Of a stretch of 64,000 bases of DNA, positions 60,425-64,000 are shown piece by piece. A model generated the notes under the pieces. It had not been told where the DNA came from, did not search any database, and was given only the letters and a program-made list of their open reading frames with translations. The DNA is from Durusdinium trenchii (taxonomy: Eukaryota; Sar; Dinophyceae; Suessiales; Symbiodiniaceae). Each line of letters starts with the position of its first letter. The first letter of the stretch is position 1. The DNA is taken from contig CAXAMN010026361.1 of assembly GCA_963970005.1 (NCBI GenBank), positions 1,584,238 through 1,648,237 of the forward strand, in the 5' to 3' direction. The translations under genes were made by a program, and so were the position numbers.

Positions 60425-60650
60425 ACTATCCTGGACTTTATGTAGTCAGTTTCCCACTTGTCAAATGCAACATCCTACAAAGAAAAATTAACCGGAAAAT
60501 GGATGCCCATCTGAGATTATCTGAGGCACATGATCCGGGGAAATCTGAACCTGTGCCTGCGGTGGATGCTTGGACACAGGGGCCTCAGATGGGATTAGGG
60601 ATTAGGGGTGATCACGGCGATCAAAGATGGTCAGAGATCATCCACAACAG

Positions 60651-60812
60651 GACCATATGGACCAAGTTGGTCAGAATATTAATTCGGGGTTGGTAGAGTA
60701 CACTGGGCCTTACATTTTTTTAAAAATGTATATAGAGTCACTAGGACCATATGGACCAAGTTGGTCAGAATATTAATTTGGGGTTGGTAGAGTACACTGG
60801 GCCTTACATTTT
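60651..60812 (+). repeat. Direct tandem pair, unit about 68 bp
   Basis: ACCATATGGACCAAGTTGG... then TTGGTAGAGTACACTGGGCC and a T-run, at 60651-60721 and 60745-60818, about 95% identical. A member of the AATTTGGGGTGG family. Confidence 0.85.
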
Positions 60813-61076
60813 TTTTTATGTAGAGTCAATACAATTGTGGACTTTGAGTTCAGGTATTTTTGTAACCATGTCTGACATATTAAAACTAATTCAGGTGGGC
60901 TGGGTACCAACAGCACTCTCATTTATTTAATTGTAGAGGGCAACAAAGACCAAACACACATATATAAACAATCTTGCGTCAGGGATCTTGCAAGCGTGCC
61001 GGGTTGAAAATATTTGGACATAGCATTGTGGCTAGAAGCAGTGTGGGCCTGTACGCGCTTTGAAGATCTTTGAAGC

Positions 61077-61217
61077 ATGATGGCTTGGTGGCGCATGATG
61101 CTTTGCCTTCCCCTGGCCAGCTGGGGTGCTGGCCAGGGTGATGACACGTCTACAGTGACCCCAGAGAGTGCGTGGTTCCACGCTGCAAGCCACATGGGCG
61201 AGCTGAACTCTTTCTGA
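61077..61217 (+). CDS. Candidate signal-peptide ORF
   Basis: ATG ATG GCT TGG...TGA, 46 codons. The N-terminus WWRMMLCLPLASWGAGQG looks like a secretory signal peptide, followed by a short acidic part. It could be the first exon of the gene starting at 61355. Confidence 0.35.
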   Translation: MMAWWRMMLCLPLASWGAGQGDDTSTVTPESAWFHAASHMGELNSF

Positions 61218-61354
61218 GCTTCAACTTAATCCATTCATTTTTTCGCGTGTGTTTGTGCAATTACTGTATGATACTGTATGTGTTTTGCATTGCCTTGTTC
61301 TGCTTGGTTCAAAAAGAACAGTATGAGCTGGAACCCCAGTTGGGTCAATCAAAG

Positions 61355-62592
61355 GTGAACAATGGCAAGGATGTCGAGATGTACATTGCTTCGACTTGTA
61401 CAGCCGGACTGGTGCGCTGTCAAGGGCTTTCCGCAGGAATGGTTGGGTGGCTGTTGCATACGACATTGCATCACAAGAGTCTCAAGATATCCTATCACGA
61501 GACGGTTTTATTGATGCTTTACATACAGCAATGAGGCTTCATGGCTTGTTGTAACCGCACAGGGGGGCTTGTTGGTTTCTCTGTTTATGTGTTTCGTTTC
61601 TCGGGGAGCTTTCACTTTGCCGATCTATACGGTGTTTTTTCGTTTGTTTACTTTGCTCGTTCTTCAGGCTGTCAGAGTTCGCATTGTTGTGGGCTGCTGT
61701 GCCGTGTTCTTTGTTCATCTCCATTTCACAATCGGTGCACCAGCGCTATGAAGCTTGAAGAGATTTAGACGATTTTAGACGTGTCACTGTGGAAATCTTT
61801 AACTTTGAATTCTTTAGAAGACTTTAGATATGTCAGATATGTTCAATTTATTGTGATGCCCCCCTCCCAGGTGAATGTTGGTGATTTTTTTCACAAATTT
61901 ATATAAGTAAAGAAGGACTGGATGCCCAATGGCAACATTGCCCTACTTTCAGTGCGAATGGCGAACTTGATCGCAGAGAACACAGCTGCCCTCATCCAGC
62001 TTGTGCTACGGCACCGGCCCACTACCTTCGTCACCATCGAACAGCCCAAGGGAAGCCGGCTATTCAAGATGCCATCCTTGATCGCTTTGATCAAACAGTG
62101 GGGATTTTCTTGTATTTTAACTTACCTTGGTCTGTTTGGCATGGACATTTTGAAAGCCACATGCCTGTATACAAACTGGAAGATTCTTGCCCAAGACAAT
62201 GTTCCTTTTCTATGTTGGGGGTGATGAAATGTGATGATTGTTGAATCATTAGTAATGGAATTTGGTGTTGCTATGTTTGGCTATGTTTGGCTTACGGTTG
62301 GGAAAGGAATGGAAAGGGTATTGAGCCTCTCAGGAACCTGACAGGCGTTGCACGAAGAGCGACCAAGCCGGTGAAGGAGAAGTTCAACAAAAGGATCCAA
62401 GCTAAGTACGACAGATTGAGGGCTCAAGGCAAGCCCATTCCAGTTTATTACACGATTGGATGGTCAGTGAAAACAGGCCAGAAGACGTTCACAGGCGGCT
62501 CAAGCCTGCCAAATACGTCAGAATATCCATCCTCCTTTTGCGTTGCTGTGTACAAACAGTGGCTTGAAGCCCGAAAGGCAGCCGGCATGTGA
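61355..62592 (+). CDS. Multi-exon gene, dinoflagellate multicopy family with a methyltransferase-like first motif
   Basis: Exons 61355-61535 (CRDVHCFDLYSRTGALSRAF, GWVAVAYDIASQESQDI), 61668-61752 (LLWAAVPCSLFISISQSVH), 61913 to about 62190 (WMPNGNIALLSVRMANLIAE, FVTIEQPKGSRLF), and about 62325-62592 (NLTGVARRATKPVKEKF, KTGQKTFTGGSSLPNTSEYP; stop TGA). The phases match with GC donors at 61536 and 61753. D-L-x-S-x-T-G, then a hydrophobic strand ending in D, then P-C-S, then E-Q-P recall the order of motifs I, II, IV and VI in C5/Rossmann methyltransferases. The first Gly is missing and I would not claim activity. I recall this pattern from multicopy dinoflagellate proteins. Confidence 0.6.
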
Positions 62593-62839
62593 ACACATGT
62601 CATGCGCACAATGGTGGGTATTGTGGTCCATTGACCATCGCTTTAAGTATTTTCATCACACTGAACACTGAACTTATGATGGTTTCAGAATGTTTCAGAA
62701 TGTCGTGAGCTGATGGCTGACGTCTGATGGCTGCAATCGTCAGCGTCCAGATGCATCCAGTATCCAGTCACCCATCCCTTTGCTGGGATCATGTGGAAAA
62801 CAGGCTCAACATGCATCAACTAAGATAGGAGTATACTGG

Positions 62840-64000
62840 AGTTGACTTATTTTTCGGGATGTTTCCGGCAACGTAGGGAAACCTTTCTTGATTTGTGTCC
62901 TCATGATTCCTCATGTGTCCTCTTTCTCCGAGACTAGCAAAAGAAGAACACAAGCAAAGCAACTTGATCGTCCTGAAGCACATGGCACCGTTGCCCAGGA
63001 AAAACAGCCAGCGAGCTCTGCAGAAGATCCTTTTGATGTTTTGGCTCGTGTTCAAGATGCTTGGCAAGGGGACAGGGAAACATAGGTTTGGAAAACTAAT
63101 TTGGGGTGGGTGATGCGCACTGGCCACTGCAATTTAATTTACCATTTGTTTGGACATGTTTGGACTGTAGATAACTTTAGCTAACTATGCACCTTCCCAC
63201 AAATTTGTATTTGGGGTGGTTTATGTACCACCAGCACCTGGAGATAAAAAACAGAGACACAAGAGCAAGATAGCCTAAGCAGTGTCTTTCAATTTATATA
63301 TATATTTACATAATTTTAGATATGTATATATATATATTTATGTTACTTTAGAAATATTTAAATATATTGAGATAGACAGTGAAATATGACATACCTAATC
63401 ATACATACATGGATAGCGTCAACAAAAACATGGCTCAGGAAGAGATGCCATTGAATTCAGCCATCTCCACAGTGGAATGTGGAGCGGCTGCGAAGGGAGC
63501 AGATGCTTGGCGACAAAGCAAGACATAGGGAAATTAATTTGAAGTGGATAGTGTACTCTAGATACTATAGATTTTTCTTGTTGTTGGACGATTATGGGAT
63601 ATTGTGGGGCTTGCGCAGAGATGAGGTTTTCTTTATGTACTGTATATATAAGTATATATATCATATCGTTGCAATAAATAAATATTTTGGGGTGGGCTGT
63701 GAACCAAAGGCACCCAGAGATTATTTTAAAACTGTGGCAGCTTTTATAACATGCTCGTTCTATCTCGTTCTCACTGTGTGGCCTTGCTCAGGATGTGAAA
63801 CGGGACGAGAAGCCAGTGGATTCAGCTAAGTGTGAGGCAGCTGCACGTGGTCCAGATGCTTGGCAACAAAGCCGGAAAACTAAATCTGGGCGGGCAGACA
63901 GTGCCAATTCGGGATGTTTCCGGCAACATAGGGAAACCTTTGTTGAATTGTGTCGCAGTGGAATGTGGAGCGGCTGCGAAGGGATCAGATGCTTGGCAAC
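62840..64000 (+). repeat. Dispersed repeats: GATGTTTCCGGCAAC and GATGCTTGGCAAC...AATTTGGGGTGG units
   Basis: TTCGGGATGTTTCCGGCAAC at about 62855 recurs at about 63908. GATGCTTGGC(A/G)A with a downstream AATTTGGGGTGGGTGATG..CACTGG occurs at about 63057, 63502 and 63859, and starts again at about 63988. GTGGAATGTGGAGCGGCTGC occurs at 63472 and 63959. Coding character is weak throughout; a (TA)n patch lies at 63295-63375. Confidence 0.65.

Overview
The window looks like nuclear DNA of a dinoflagellate, most likely a Symbiodiniaceae-type alga. The evidence is in the sequence: every confident gene is on the + strand, exons are tiny (20-90 bp is common), most reconstructed introns begin with GC, a few with GA, and only a minority with GT, introns are packed with simple repeats, and the one clear retroelement is a Ty1/copia element of the K/G-rich Gag type. 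No bacterial operon, ribosome-binding site, tRNA, rRNA or CRISPR array was seen. There are two assembly gaps (15132-15141 and 32533-32932).

The backbone of positions 1-46500 is a single gene, a homologue of the splicing factor Crooked neck (CRNKL1/Clf1/Syf3). Its 5' end lies left of the window. At least 14 short exons in the correct order and with matching phases run from 565 to the stop codon at 46498-46500. Two of its introns are enormous. Intron 1999-17329 (15.3 kb) holds a multi-exon P-loop NTPase gene (2442 to about 6806), a complete copia retrotransposon (7144-15050) and a two-exon gene of unknown function (16240-17241). Intron 19146-45908 (26.8 kb) holds a C5-cytosine-methyltransferase-like gene (19918-23089), a long multi-exon gene of a family I believe is multicopy in dinoflagellates (24538-30320), and a series of exons for a helical protein or proteins (31520-45164). 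It also holds an AT-rich element with inverted termini (31920-33056). All nested genes lie on the same strand as their host gene.

Downstream, 46501-51388 has only weak coding traces. Positions 51389-55458 encode a mitochondrial-type alternative oxidase (AOX) in at least 12 exons; all di-iron ligands can be read. Positions 55500-61350 are mostly non-coding and repeat-rich, with a few candidate first exons. Positions 61355-62592 carry another multi-exon gene of what I recall as a dinoflagellate multicopy family with a methyltransferase-like first motif. The last 5 kb contain several copies of a short dispersed repeat built around AATTTGGGGTGG.

The housekeeping genes here (CRNKL1, AOX) therefore share the window with retroelement and repetitive-family genes that sit inside introns. 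The main result is the reading of the two giant introns as hosts of same-strand genes, the larger one possibly being an inserted compound mobile element with its own C5-methyltransferase-like protein. Exon boundaries were worked out by eye from protein similarity and phase agreement, not from transcripts.
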